Source: Streptomyces tuirus
GTDB lineage: Bacteria; Actinomycetota; Actinomycetes; Streptomycetales; Streptomycetaceae
Assembly (NCBI RefSeq): GCF_014701095.1
Contig: NZ_AP023439.1
Span: 3,956,001-4,020,000, forward strand
Reading direction: 5' to 3'
DNA: 64,000 nucleotides
Notes under the pieces: model-generated
Told to the model about the DNA's origin: nothing
What the model saw: only the letters and a program-made list of their open reading frames with translations
Databases searched by the model: none
Position numbers and translations under genes: made by a program
In this document: positions 1 through 8,921 of the stretch, one piece after another
Numbering within the stretch: position 1 is the stretch's first letter
Layout of the letters: every line of letters starts with the position of its first letter

Positions 1-300
1 GGCCCGGGCGGCGCTCGACGCGGTCGAGGCCGCCGAAGGCCGCACCCGTCGCGGTCGAGGCCGCCGAACGCCGCACCCGTCGCGCGGCGTTCGCGACGAC
101 CGGCAAGGCCGGGGCCGTCCGCGTCACGAAGGCCGGCGCGTCCGCCGAACTGCTGGCGGAACTCCTCGACGCCCACGCCGCCGAACCCGACGCGGTCACC
201 GTCGATCTGCTCCTGTGCGACATGGGCGAGCAGGGCCCGACGCTGCGCGACCGCCGGGCCGACGAGGCGCTGCTGCACCCGCCGCCCCGGCCCGGGCCCT
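1..300 (+). pseudogene. remnant of a LysR-type regulator (effector domain fragment)
   Basis: The reading frame entering the window translates to LysR effector-domain-like sequence (VDLLLCDMGEQ then LRDRRADEALLHPPP, about positions 195-285). It has no start in the window and runs without a stop straight into the frame of the GntR gene that follows. A 31-bp tandem duplication at 19-80 shifts the frame in its upstream part. I read it as a decayed gene whose tail was lost against the GntR gene. The LysR assignment rests on one short motif stretch. Confidence 0.4.
19..80. repeat. 31-bp tandem duplication
   Basis: Two adjacent 31-base copies (19-49 and 50-80) differ at one base. Thirty-one is not a multiple of three, so the duplication breaks the LysR-like frame it sits in. 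Confidence 0.8.
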
Positions 301-342
301 GGTCAGGCCGACCACGGCAGGCCGAGCCGAAAACGTGGCGAT

Positions 343-351
343 GTACTGTAC
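343..351. promoter_or_regulatory. possible GntR autoregulatory operator
   Basis: The sequence GTAC-T-GTAC is a short inverted repeat 5 bases upstream of the GntR start codon, where a bound repressor would block translation initiation or early transcription. GntR/FCD regulators often bind short hyphenated palindromes like this. Position and symmetry are the only support. Confidence 0.3.
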
Positions 352-356
352 GCAAT

Positions 357-1043
357 ATGTCGCTCGACCGTCCCGTCTCCCGCCGCCTTCTCAGTGACGA
401 GGTCTTCGACCGCCTGCGCGACTCCATCGTGCGCGGGGAACTCGTCCCCGGCGAGAAGGTCAGGGACGGTGAGCTCGCCGAGCGCCTCGGTCTGAGCCGC
501 ACGCCCGTGCGCGAGGCGCTCGCCCGGCTCGCCGACATCGGCCTGGTCGAAGCGAAGCCCGGCGTCTACACCCGCATCACCACCCTCAACCGGCGCGATG
601 TCGAGAACACCCTCGCCGTCCTGCGCTCCCTCGACCAGCTCGCCGTGGAAGCGGCCGTCCCGGTCATGACCGAGCAGGACCTCGGCCGCATGCGCGAGGC
701 CAACCGCGACTTCGAACGGGCCGTCGCGGCCGGCGACACCGCCGCCGCGCTCGCGGCCGACGACCGCTTCCACGCCGTCCCCCTCACGGCCGCCGCCAAC
801 CCCGTGCTCAGCCGGATCGTCGAGCAACTCCACCCGCAGATCCACCGCTTCCTGCACCGCGAGTTCTCCACCCTGCTCGGCGGACGCGGCACCATCGAGC
901 ACCACGACCGGCTCGTCGAGGTCTGCGCCGGCGGTGACGCCCGCGCCGCCGCCGACCTCTCCGGACGCCACTGGCTGGAACTCGGCGGGCACATCAGCGA
1001 GCTGTTCGACACCGACCAGTTCGCGGAAGCGGCGACCGGATGA
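357..1043 (+). CDS. GntR-family transcriptional regulator, FCD subfamily
   Basis: A 228-residue DNA-binding regulator. The N-terminal winged helix-turn-helix spans about residues 12-75 (LSDEVFDRLRDSIVRGEL then LGLSRTPVREALARLADIGLV, the GntR signature). A helical FCD ligand-binding domain follows (about 80-215), with histidines in RFHAVPL and EHHDRLVE at places where FCD domains bind metal or carboxylate. The ATG at 357 is chosen because it begins just before the HTH; the same frame extends upstream into LysR debris. A small palindrome lies immediately upstream. FCD regulators usually sense organic acids, but the ligand here cannot be read. Confidence 0.85.
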   Translation: MSLDRPVSRRLLSDEVFDRLRDSIVRGELVPGEKVRDGELAERLGLSRTPVREALARLADIGLVEAKPGVYTRITTLNRRDVENTLAVLRSLDQLAVEAAVPVMTEQDLGRMREANRDFERAVAAGDTAAALAADDRFHAVPLTAAANPVLSRIVEQLHPQIHRFLHREFSTLLGGRGTIEHHDRLVEVCAGGDARAAADLSGRHWLELGGHISELFDTDQFAEAATG

Positions 1044-1128
1044 GGCGCTCCGATAACATGTTCGACCGCGCGATGGTCCCGCCATCGCTGTCCCTCGCCC
1101 CAGCCACTCGGATGAACCGGCCAAAAGA

Positions 1129-2502
1129 TTGATAGCCAGAAGATCGCGGGTGTTCTCGCCAAGAGGCGGCACGACGTCGGGGGGTGCGTGGCGCCCTGGG
1201 CGCGCGACGCTGTGGATCGCGGCGGGGGTGGTGGCGTGCGGATTCCTCGTCGCGCTGGAGATCGCCTCCCGCGGCTACGGTGAACCGGGGCCGATCACCA
1301 ACCAGCTGAGGGCCCTGGTCTTCGCCCCCAAGCCGGGCCCGCTCTACGGCGGCCTGGTGCTGATGATGGTGGTGCTGACCTGGCGGCAGCGGTTCCTCGC
1401 GGCCGGCGCAGCGCTCGGTATCGACTCCGTCCTGCTGCTGGTGCGATGGGCGGCCGGGATCGAGGCGGGTGACGGCGAGTTCATCGGCACCGGCGCGCTG
1501 TGGGTGATGCTGGGCTTCGCCGTCGTCGCCGTCACCCGCCGCACCGGCGCGGAACGCGTCTTGCTGCTCAAGGGCGTAGGGCTGGGCCTGTTGCTGGTGG
1601 CCGCCCGCAAGACCGGTGACACCTGGCTGTTCATCACGTCGAAGACCCGCCCGACGGTGCTCGACCAGTACGTGGCGATGGCCGATCACGCGCTGGGCAA
1701 CCCGTCCTGGCTCGCGGGCCGGCTGGTCGAGGCCACCGACCCGATCAGCTCCCACGTCCTTCAACTGGTCTACGGCCAGCTCGCGGTGGCCGCGGTCGTC
1801 GTCGCGGCGTACCAGCTGCGCGACGTGGTGGCCGAGCGCCGCTTCCCGAGCCATCACCTCGTGCGCACCTTCCTGGTGATAGGCCTCCTAGGGCCGGGCA
1901 TCTACATGCTCTTCCCGGTGGTCGGACCGGTCTTCGCCTACGGCCCGGGCGCCTCCGGCACCGGCGGTGTGGAGTGGGCGGCGGCCAACCTGTGGCCCCA
2001 CACCCCGCTGCCGATCACCACCCCGGCGCCGATGACGTACGACGGGCTCACCCCCCGCAACTGCATGCCCAGCCTGCACACCGCCTGGGCCGTCGCGATC
2101 TTCGTCCACACCCGCCGGGCGCCGCGGATGCTGCGGTTCGCGGGCACGTTCTGGCTGGTCGCCACCCTCGCCGCGACGCTGGGATTCGGCTACCACTACG
2201 GCGTCGACCTGGTCGCCGGCGTGGTGTTCACCCTCACCATCGAGGGGGCGCTGCGCTCGGCCGAACGCGGCTGGGACCGGCGGGGCGTCCAGCTGGTCAC
2301 CTACGGCACCACGGTCTTCGTCGCGCTCCTGGTGTCATACCGCTACCTGCCGATGGAGATGGCCCAGCACCCGGAACTCTTCGGGCCCTTGCTCATCCTG
2401 GCGATGACCTCGGTGATCTACGGCTACATACGGACCACCAGGCGGTGGGAGGCGGCACGCGCACCGGCCCGGCAACCGGAGCCGCAGCCCGAGCCGGCCT
2501 GA
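1129..2502 (+). CDS. PAP2-superfamily membrane phosphatase / inositolphosphoryl-transferase-like protein
   Basis: A polytopic membrane protein of about 457 residues starting at TTG 1129 (an in-frame GTG lies slightly downstream). Several hydrophobic helices precede the active-site motifs: CMPSLHTAWA (about residue 310) and GYHYGVDLVAG (about 350) match the PSGH and SRxxxxxHxxxD-type motifs of the PAP2_3/Aur1-like branch. Members hydrolyse or transfer phosphorylated head groups at the outer membrane face. The C-terminus is a proline/glutamate-rich tail (PARQPEPQPEPA). The substrate is not deducible. Confidence 0.8.
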   Translation: MIARRSRVFSPRGGTTSGGAWRPGRATLWIAAGVVACGFLVALEIASRGYGEPGPITNQLRALVFAPKPGPLYGGLVLMMVVLTWRQRFLAAGAALGIDSVLLLVRWAAGIEAGDGEFIGTGALWVMLGFAVVAVTRRTGAERVLLLKGVGLGLLLVAARKTGDTWLFITSKTRPTVLDQYVAMADHALGNPSWLAGRLVEATDPISSHVLQLVYGQLAVAAVVVAAYQLRDVVAERRFPSHHLVRTFLVIGLLGPGIYMLFPVVGPVFAYGPGASGTGGVEWAAANLWPHTPLPITTPAPMTYDGLTPRNCMPSLHTAWAVAIFVHTRRAPRMLRFAGTFWLVATLAATLGFGYHYGVDLVAGVVFTLTIEGALRSAERGWDRRGVQLVTYGTTVFVALLVSYRYLPMEMAQHPELFGPLLILAMTSVIYGYIRTTRRWEAARAPARQPEPQPEPA

Positions 2503-2767
2503 GCCGTGCCGCGTCGCCGAGAGCCCGGTCGCGGGCAAGGTCGCGGCCTTCGGACGGCGTGAGCCGCACGGAGTCCCCGAAGGCCCGCCCATGCGTCTCA
2601 CCGACCGTCCCGACGTCGTCTCCGGCCGGGGGAACCTCATCGGCCAGGCAGCGCAACACCAGCCCGCCGCCGGCGCCGCCCGACGCCCCCGGTGATTGTG
2701 TGACGCGCGAGCGCGACGGGCCGCGGCCCGACCGTACGGGGCCGTGCAGTGCAGGAGGCAGTCGATC

Positions 2768-3607
2768 GTGAGTTCCACCGAGGGCGCACCCCAGGGCATG
2801 ATCTCCACCCAGCTGCTCAGGGGCCAGAAGGCGCTGGTGACCGGGGCCAACTCCGGCATCGGCAAGGCCACGGCCATCGGCCTGGGCAGAGCCGGAGCGG
2901 ACGTGGTCGTCAACTACGTGACCGGCCGCGACGAGGCCGAGAAGGTCGTCGAGGAGATCACCTCGTTCGGGGTGCGGGCGGCGGCGTACGAGGCGGACGT
3001 GTCCGACGAGGGCCAGGTCGTCGCCATGACGCAGCGGATGGTCGAGGAGTTCGGGACGATCGACATCCTGGTCGCCAACGCCGGGCTGCAGCGTGACGCC
3101 GCGGTCACCGAGATGACGCTCGCCCAGTGGCAGAAGGTCCTCGACGTCAACCTCACCGGGCAGTTCCTCTGCGCCCGCGAGGCGACCAAGGAGTTCCTGC
3201 GCCGCGGGGTCGTCCCCGAGGTGTCCCGCGCCGCGGGCAAGATCATCTGCATGAGCTCGGTGCACCAGATCATCCCGTGGGCGGGGCACGTCAACTACGC
3301 CTCCTCCAAGGGCGGCGTGCGGATGATGATGGAGACCCTCGCCCAGGAACTCGCCCCGAAGAAGATCCGGGTGAACGCGATCGCCCCCGGGGCCATCAAG
3401 ACCCCCATCAACCGCAGCGCCTGGGAGACGCCGGACGCCGAGCGGGACCTCCTGCGGCTGATCCCCTACAACCGCGTCGGCACGCCCGAGGACATCGCCC
3501 ACGCGGCCGTCGCCCTCGCCTCCGACGTCATGGACTACGTCGTGGGCACCACCCTCTACGTCGACGGGGGCATGACCCTCTTCCCCGGATTCGCCACCGG
3601 CGGCTGA
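2768..3607 (+). CDS. short-chain dehydrogenase/reductase, glucose 1-dehydrogenase-like
   Basis: A classical SDR of 279 residues. The Rossmann motif TGANSGIG lies near residue 24, NAG near 105, the catalytic Ser in CMSSVHQ and the YxxxK pair in NYASSKGG near 180, and a typical C-terminal YVDGGM. The GTG at 2768 is chosen because an AGGAGG-like ribosome site lies about 10 bases upstream and the product then begins at normal SDR length. It converges on a GH15 trehalase/glucoamylase, which fits oxidation of released glucose to gluconolactone. SDR substrate calls from sequence alone are weak. Confidence 0.8.
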   Translation: MSSTEGAPQGMISTQLLRGQKALVTGANSGIGKATAIGLGRAGADVVVNYVTGRDEAEKVVEEITSFGVRAAAYEADVSDEGQVVAMTQRMVEEFGTIDILVANAGLQRDAAVTEMTLAQWQKVLDVNLTGQFLCAREATKEFLRRGVVPEVSRAAGKIICMSSVHQIIPWAGHVNYASSKGGVRMMMETLAQELAPKKIRVNAIAPGAIKTPINRSAWETPDAERDLLRLIPYNRVGTPEDIAHAAVALASDVMDYVVGTTLYVDGGMTLFPGFATGG

Positions 3608-3692
3608 CCCCGCTCCCCCGCGTCGCCGGTTTCCGGGAAAGGCATGGCCCAGTGGCCGGGCCCAGTGCCCGTCCCCCTACACCGGGGGCGGG

Positions 3693-3953
3693 GTGCTCTT
3701 CGGGGCCGGCCTCGTGCGGGACACCCTGGCGGCCCGCCATGAGCGTGGGGCCCGCTTTCTGGTGCAGCCCGCCTCCGAGGAGCGGCCACCCGGGCACGAC
3801 ACGCTGTTCGTCGTCCGGGCCGACGGCCGTCTCGAACCGGTCACCGAGGCGCGGGAGGCCGCCTGGGCCGAGGGAGACACCCTCGTGCTCCTCGGACCCG
3901 TACCGCACGAGTCCGCGGACACGATCACCTCGGGCACGAGCCCCCCGCTCTGA
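3693..3953 (+). pseudogene. C-terminal fragment, probably of a cation:proton antiporter
   Basis: An 86-codon frame from GTG 3693 whose C-terminal half (DTLFVVRADGRLEPVT then AAWAEGDTLVLLGP) resembles the soluble TrkA-C-like tail of Streptomyces Na+/H+ antiporters. No membrane segments precede it in frame, and upstream bases run directly into the SDR gene. Most likely a truncated remnant, or a tiny stand-alone regulatory domain. It ends 3 bases before the convergent GH15 gene. Confidence 0.35.
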
Positions 3954-3956
3954 CCG

Positions 3957-5789
3957 TCATCGGCGGTTCAGAGCCGCGTCGAGGGTGATGGCCGCGTCGA
4001 TGAGCGCCAGGTGGGTGAACGCCTGCGGGAAGTTGCCGAGTTGGCGTCCCGTCAGGGCGATCTCCTCGGAGTACAGGCCGAGATGGTTGGTGTAGCCGAG
4101 CATCTTCTCCAGGACGAGCCTGGCCTGGTCGGTCCGTCCGGCGCGGGCGAGGGCGTCGACGTACATGAAGGTGCACAGCGAGAAGGTCCCCTCGGAGCCG
4201 CGCAACCCGTCGGGCGAGGCCTCGGGGTTGTACCGGTACACCAGGCTGTCGGTGACCAGCTCCTGCTCCATCGCGTCCAGCGTGGAGGCCCACATCGGGT
4301 CCTCGGGCGTGATGAAGCCGACCGTCGGCATCCGCAGCAGCGAGGAGTCGAGCACATCGCCGCCGTAGTGCTGGACGAAGGCCCCGCGCGACTCGTTCCA
4401 GCCCCGCTCCATGACCTGCTCGTAGATGGTGTCGCGCACACTGCTCCAGCGCTCGGTCCGGGCCGGGCGGCCCGCGGCCTGCGCGAGCCGCAGCGCGCGG
4501 TCGAAGGCGACCCACGACATCACGCGGCCGTACGTGAAGTGCCGACGGCCGCCGCGGGTCTCCCACAGGCCCTCTCCCGCCTGGTCCCAGTGCTCCGTCA
4601 GCCAGTCGAGCACGGCCAGCAGCCCGGTCCACTGCCGGTGCCCGGGATGGATCCCGTGCCGGTGGGCGAAGTAGATGCTGTCCAGCGCCTCGCCGTAGAT
4701 GTCCAACTGGATCTGCGTGGCGGCGCCGTTGCCGATGCGTACCGGGGCCGACCCCTCGTAGCCCTCCCAGTGGTCCAGAATCTCCTCCTTCAGATCGGAG
4801 GAGCCGTCGACCGCGTACATGATGTTCAGCGGCCCCGAACCCCCCTCGCCACCCGCCCGCTCCTTGATCCGCTCGCCGAGCCACCCGATGAACGCCCGGG
4901 CCTCTTCGGTGAACCCCATGCCCAGCAGGGCGTACACGGAGAAGGAGGCGTCCCGGATCCAGGTGAACCGGTAGTCCCAGTTGCGCTCGCCCCCCAGCTG
5001 TTCGGGCAGCCCCGTCGTGGGCGCCGCCACCACGGCGCCGGTCGGGGCGTAGGTCATGAGCTTCAGCGTGATGGCGGAGCGTTCCACGGCCTCGCGCCAG
5101 CGCCCGGAGTACCGGGACTTGCTCAGCCAGGACCGCCAGTACCGGATGGCGTCGTCGAAGTCCTGCTGGAACTCGGCGAGCCGGATCTCCCGGGGCGGCC
5201 CGTCGGCGGCCGACTCCAGGACCAGTCCGCGCTGCTGCCCCGCCTGGAGACCGACCGCGAGGTGCAGGTCGTTGTCGACCGTGAGGGAGTTCAGCAGCCG
5301 GTCGTCGTCCGGTTCACGGATGGGGTGGACCGTCAGGCTCTGCCCCTCCGAGACGAAGACCGCGCCGTGCTCGGTGACGTGCAGCTCGTGCGGCTTGCGC
5401 CCGTAGTCGAAGCGCGGCGCGATGTCGATCTGGAACGTCATGCTGCCGCGCACACAGCGCACCAGGCGGACCAGCCGGTGGCGCGGGGTGACCGTCGTAC
5501 CGGTCACCGGCATGAAGTCGACCACCTCACCCGCACCCGCCTCGGTCATGAACCGGGTCACCAGGATCGCCGTGTCGGGCAGGTACAGCTGCTTGGTCGC
5601 GTACGTCGTGTGAGCGGGCCTGACCGTGCAGTGTCCGCCGTCGTCCTTGTCCAGCAGCGCGCCGAACACACTCGGCGAGTCGAAGCGCGGACAGCAGAAC
5701 CAGTCGACCGTCCCGTCGGTGGTCACCAGCGCCGCGGTCTGCAGATCACCGATCAGGCCGTGGTTCTCGATCAGCGGGTACTCGTCCAT
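3957..5789 (-). CDS. glycoside hydrolase family 15 protein (trehalase or glucoamylase type)
   Basis: A 610-residue cytosolic enzyme. The N-terminal beta-sandwich begins YPLIENHGLIGDLQTAALV and VDWFCCPRFDSPSVF. The (alpha/alpha)6 barrel carries the GH15 hallmark NWDYRFTWIRDASF (about residue 265), a loop GYEGSAPVRIGNGA (about 365) and SEGTFSLCTFMYVDAL near the end. This architecture matches the actinobacterial trehalases first annotated as glucoamylases. The ATG at 5789 is used because the conserved N-terminus starts there; the open frame continues further but is not family-like. It faces the SDR tail to tail. Confidence 0.85.
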   Translation of the reverse strand: MDEYPLIENHGLIGDLQTAALVTTDGTVDWFCCPRFDSPSVFGALLDKDDGGHCTVRPAHTTYATKQLYLPDTAILVTRFMTEAGAGEVVDFMPVTGTTVTPRHRLVRLVRCVRGSMTFQIDIAPRFDYGRKPHELHVTEHGAVFVSEGQSLTVHPIREPDDDRLLNSLTVDNDLHLAVGLQAGQQRGLVLESAADGPPREIRLAEFQQDFDDAIRYWRSWLSKSRYSGRWREAVERSAITLKLMTYAPTGAVVAAPTTGLPEQLGGERNWDYRFTWIRDASFSVYALLGMGFTEEARAFIGWLGERIKERAGGEGGSGPLNIMYAVDGSSDLKEEILDHWEGYEGSAPVRIGNGAATQIQLDIYGEALDSIYFAHRHGIHPGHRQWTGLLAVLDWLTEHWDQAGEGLWETRGGRRHFTYGRVMSWVAFDRALRLAQAAGRPARTERWSSVRDTIYEQVMERGWNESRGAFVQHYGGDVLDSSLLRMPTVGFITPEDPMWASTLDAMEQELVTDSLVYRYNPEASPDGLRGSEGTFSLCTFMYVDALARAGRTDQARLVLEKMLGYTNHLGLYSEEIALTGRQLGNFPQAFTHLALIDAAITLDAALNRR

Positions 5790-6344
5790 GGAGGAACCCC
5801 TTCCGACGTGCACCGTCACCGGACATCGGCCCCCCGACCAGCGTAAGCCGGGGGTCGGGGACCGTCCTCCCGGCCGCTGCCGGGTCATCGTCGTCGGCAT
5901 CGCCCAGCTCTTGGCAGGCGTGGGCGTGCTCGTGGGTGACGTCTGAGGAGGCCGGCGCGCTGGATACATCGGGCCGGTCTGTGTGACAGCAGTGCCTGAG
6001 CATGCCGACGTGAACCGGGGGATCAGTGGCACCGCGTACAGCAGCGAGTCATCGGCGTTCGTCGAAGCGACGCTTCCTTTTCGTCGCGGGGACGCCGGCC
6101 GCCAGGCGACGCCTTCGCCTCCCCGCGGCCACTTCGCCTTCTTGCGGCCATGCCGAGGCCGCTGTCCGCCACGGCCCCCTGCCCAGGGTGATCCGGCAGC
6201 AGGAGACCTGAGCTCCCTGCCGTACACGGCAGGTCCGTTTCCGTTTCCGGACGCCCCTCGCCCCGATCACCTGGGCTCGCCCCACCCCGCCCTGCCCCGC
6301 TCGGCGGTCCTACTCATCGCTCCATCGCTCCGTGAAGGAGACAC
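5790..6344. other. intergenic region between divergent GH15 and secreted-protein genes
   Basis: About 555 bases with no convincing gene. It must hold the divergent promoters of both flanking genes. A short perfect hairpin (CTGCCGT-AC-ACGGCAG) lies near 6216-6232. I see no clear -35/-10 pair. Confidence 0.4.
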
Positions 6345-7133
6345 ATGCGCAAGCGCGCTGCTCTTGCCGTACTCACCGCCGTCGCCGGACTGGCGGCCCT
6401 GGCCATGCCCGGTGCCCACGCGGATGACAACGTGGGCGACCTCCAGGTCGACGGCGTCGTCGTCAACGGCGGAAAGAACATCGTGGTCGACACGGCCGAC
6501 AAGACGATCACGGTCTCGGTGACCGCCACCGACCCGTCGGGCATCTGGGACGCGGACTTCACCCTGTGGCGGGGCCCGGACGGCACCGACCCCTACTACA
6601 GCGCCGACGGCGTGATCGATCCCAACGAGAACACCACCCCGGCCGACTGCGTCGCCTCCAGCAGCACGACGTCGACCTGCTCGAAGACCTTCACCTTCGA
6701 ACCGGACTGGTGGCTCACGAACGCCGACGCCGGCACGTGGAAGGTCCAAGCCCAGGTGAACGCCAACGACGGCAGCTACACCGACCGGTGGGCCTACACC
6801 ACCACCCGGCTCCAGCGGCACTCCAAGCTGACCGTCAACGCGAGCCCCGAGCCGATAGCCAAGGGCAGAACGCTCACGATCACCGGCAAGCTCAGCCGGG
6901 CCAACTGGGACACGCTCGACTACCGGGGCTACACCAACCAGCCGGTCAAGCTCCAGTTTCGCAAGGCGGGCACCACGACGTACACCACGGTCAAGACCGT
7001 GTACACCTCCAGCACCGGCACCCTGACGACCACGGCCCCCGCGTCCGAAGACGGCTACTGGCGCTGGAACTTCGCAGGGACGACCACCACCCCGGCCGTC
7101 AGCGCGACCGGCGACTTCGTCGACGTGCAGTGA
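6345..7133 (+). CDS. secreted protein of unknown function with Ig-like beta domains
   Basis: A 262-residue exported protein. A Sec signal peptide is clear (MRKR, then a hydrophobic AALAVLTAVAGLAALAMPG core, AHA-DD cleavage near residue 25). The mature part is rich in Thr, Ser, Asp and aromatic residues and looks like two beta-sandwich units: about 30-145 (DGVVVNGGKNIVVDTADKTI, with a likely disulphide from the two cysteines at DCVAS and STCSK) and about 150-262 (LTVNASPEPIAKGRTLTITG, bacterial Ig-like). A ribosome site (GAAGGAG) precedes the ATG. No enzymatic motif is visible; a structural or binding role at the cell surface is inference. Confidence 0.75.
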   Translation: MRKRAALAVLTAVAGLAALAMPGAHADDNVGDLQVDGVVVNGGKNIVVDTADKTITVSVTATDPSGIWDADFTLWRGPDGTDPYYSADGVIDPNENTTPADCVASSSTTSTCSKTFTFEPDWWLTNADAGTWKVQAQVNANDGSYTDRWAYTTTRLQRHSKLTVNASPEPIAKGRTLTITGKLSRANWDTLDYRGYTNQPVKLQFRKAGTTTYTTVKTVYTSSTGTLTTTAPASEDGYWRWNFAGTTTTPAVSATGDFVDVQ

Positions 7134-7217
7134 GTCGAGAGCCGGTGTCTCCGGCACGTAGGTCGCTGTCTCCAGCACATAGGCCCCCGCGAGCGGCCCG
7201 CTGACGCGCAGACCCGA

Positions 7218-7247
7218 GGGCCCGAAGCCGGTGACGGCTTCGGGCCC
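7218..7247. terminator. bidirectional terminator between convergent genes
   Basis: A perfect 12-bp stem (GGGCCCGAAGCC with its complement) and a 6-base loop, lying between the secreted-protein gene (+) and the ECF sigma gene (-). Confidence 0.8.
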
Positions 7248-7293
7248 TCGCCGTACCGCCCCGCGCTGCGCGAAGCGGCCGTCTCACGGTGTG

Positions 7294-7950
7294 TCAGGCC
7301 GCCGCCCCGACCGGCCCTGAGCGTTCCGCGTCCCGCAGCGACGCGACCAGGGTGGTACGGGCGCGGGCGACCCGGGACCGGACGGTGCCGATCGGGCAGT
7401 CGCTGAGATGTGCGGCCTCCGCGTAGGGGAGTCCGACGAGTTGCGTGAGGACGAACGCCTCACGCCGGTCCTCGGGCAGCTCGGCCAGCAGTTCGGCGAG
7501 CGCGACGCCGTCGTCGAAGCCGGGCAGACCGCGCGGCTGGACCCGTTCGGCGGCGCACTGCCAGTCGTCGGTGTTGGCGAGGCGGGGGCGGGCGGCGGCG
7601 TGCCGGAAGCTGTCGATCACCGCGCGGCGCGCGATGGACAGCAGCCAGGTGCGGGCGGAGGAGCGGCCCTCGAAACGGTGCAGGCTGCCGAGGGCGCGCA
7701 GGAACGTCTCCTGGGCGAGGTCGTCGGCGGCTTGGGGGTCCGCACCCAGGTAGGTGACGTACTGGCGGACGTCGCGATGCAGGGCGCGGACGAAGCGCTC
7801 GACGGCCTCGGGGTCGCCGCCGCGGGCCGCGAGCGCCCACTCCGTTATCGACTCCTCGGCCGGCGTCGTGGTGCCGGCGTGCACCGTCTTGTCGTGCGAG
7901 GTGGGCAGGACAGGAGTGATCACCTGGTGTCCTTCTCGGGAATCCGGCAT
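7294..7950 (-). CDS. ECF-type RNA polymerase sigma factor
   Basis: A group 4 sigma factor of 218 residues. Region 2 spans about 38-110 (AARGGDPEAVERFVRAL, then DDLAQETFLRALGSLHRF, the core-binding and -10 recognition helices, and ARTWLLSIARRAVID). Region 4 spans about 145-205 (LAELPEDRREAFVLTQLVGLPYAEAA, then CPIGTVRSRVARARTTL, the -35 recognition HTH). No anti-sigma gene follows. Upstream on the same strand, 158 bases away, is a His/Met-rich membrane protein, suggesting a metal-responsive pair. A GTG near 7923 is an alternative start. Confidence 0.85.
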   Translation of the reverse strand: MPDSREGHQVITPVLPTSHDKTVHAGTTTPAEESITEWALAARGGDPEAVERFVRALHRDVRQYVTYLGADPQAADDLAQETFLRALGSLHRFEGRSSARTWLLSIARRAVIDSFRHAAARPRLANTDDWQCAAERVQPRGLPGFDDGVALAELLAELPEDRREAFVLTQLVGLPYAEAAHLSDCPIGTVRSRVARARTTLVASLRDAERSGPVGAAA

Positions 7951-8108
7951 CCGGGCCGACGCAGGGGTCGGTGGATCCGGTGAGGTGTGGGGTACGGCCG
8001 TACGCGCGCACGCCGGCGCATCACAGGCGGATGCGCGGCACGGCGTTCGACCGGTGCCCGAGCCGTCCGGACGCGGTGGCGCGGCGGGCGGTCGGGAAGC
8101 CGGCTGTC

Positions 8109-8921
8109 TCAGGCGACAGCGGTCCCCACGGGCGGACCCCGGGTGGTGATGGCGTGGGTGAGAAGGAGCCCGCGTGGTGCCCGGGCGGAATCACCGCGGC
8201 GGGCGCGGACGCGGGGGCGGTGCGGCGGTGCCGGAAGGCGGAGCAGCAACCGCAGGGGCGCGACGAGCCATCCGGCCAACGCCCGCAGGATGCGGAAGGC
8301 GGCACGCTCGCCGTGCGCGAGCCACAGCCCGCAGAGCAGGGCGGCCAGCAGGTGCGCCGCGAGCATGCCGCTGGAGGACATGCCCGCCATGCCATGCCCT
8401 GCGGACGTGAGGGTGTCGATGCCGTGTGCTGCCCCCGCCAGGGTGTCCATGCCGTGCCCTGCGGACGTGAGGGTGTCGATGCCGTGCGTTGCGGACGCCA
8501 GGGTGTCGATGCCGTGTCCCATGGAGGGCATGCCGTCCATGCCGTGTCCCAGGGAGGCCATGCCGTCGTCCGGGCCATGGCCGGGGTGGGACATGGGCAT
8601 GGAGTGCGGGCCGTGCTCCATGGCGTGGGGGTGCGCCGGCATCGAGGGAGCGGGCGCCGGACTCAGGGCCGTCTGCGTGAAGGAGAACCACGCGTGCAGC
8701 GCCGTCTGGGCGGCGATCGTGAACGCAACGACGACGTGAAGTCCGCGCTCCCGGCCGGCCAGCAGCCACGCCGCACCGCCGACCGCCGCGGCGCCGGCGA
8801 CCAGCGCCCACCACGCCACCGCGGCCTCCGCCATCAGGACGTGGCCCAGAGCGGCGAGCACCACACAGACGGCCGCGAACACCGCGGCCCGCCCTGTGCG
8901 TGAACACCACCCTGCTGTCAT
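8109..8921 (-). CDS. His/Met-rich membrane protein with 10-residue repeats
   Basis: A 270-residue membrane protein. Three hydrophobic segments occupy about residues 12-70, a loop rich in His, Met and Gly spans about 88-180, and another hydrophobic pair follows before an Arg-rich tail. The loop carries tandem decapeptides of the form HG(I/M)DTLxSAx, preceded by HPHAMEHGPHSMPMSHPGHG. Clusters of His and Met facing the outside are typical of copper or silver handling. It is on the same strand as, and just upstream of, the ECF sigma gene. The family is not recognised; the metal role is inference. Confidence 0.7.
   Translation of the reverse strand: MTAGWCSRTGRAAVFAAVCVVLAALGHVLMAEAAVAWWALVAGAAAVGGAAWLLAGRERGLHVVVAFTIAAQTALHAWFSFTQTALSPAPAPSMPAHPHAMEHGPHSMPMSHPGHGPDDGMASLGHGMDGMPSMGHGIDTLASATHGIDTLTSAGHGMDTLAGAAHGIDTLTSAGHGMAGMSSSGMLAAHLLAALLCGLWLAHGERAAFRILRALAGWLVAPLRLLLRLPAPPHRPRVRARRGDSARAPRGLLLTHAITTRGPPVGTAVA
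8401..8520. repeat. four 30-bp tandem repeats encoding His-Gly-Ile/Met-Asp-Thr-Leu decapeptides
   Basis: Four contiguous 30-base units (8401, 8431, 8461, 8491) lie inside the membrane-protein gene, with degenerate copies to about 8580. Unit length is a multiple of three, so copy number can change without a frameshift. Confidence 0.85.

Noticed and set aside
303..1172. Long open frame on the minus strand through the GntR gene
   Set aside because: It is the high-GC shadow of the GntR gene; the plus-strand product has a clear HTH, the minus-strand one none.
8401..8580. CRISPR array
   Set aside because: The 30-base units are contiguous with no spacers and lie in frame inside a membrane-protein gene.
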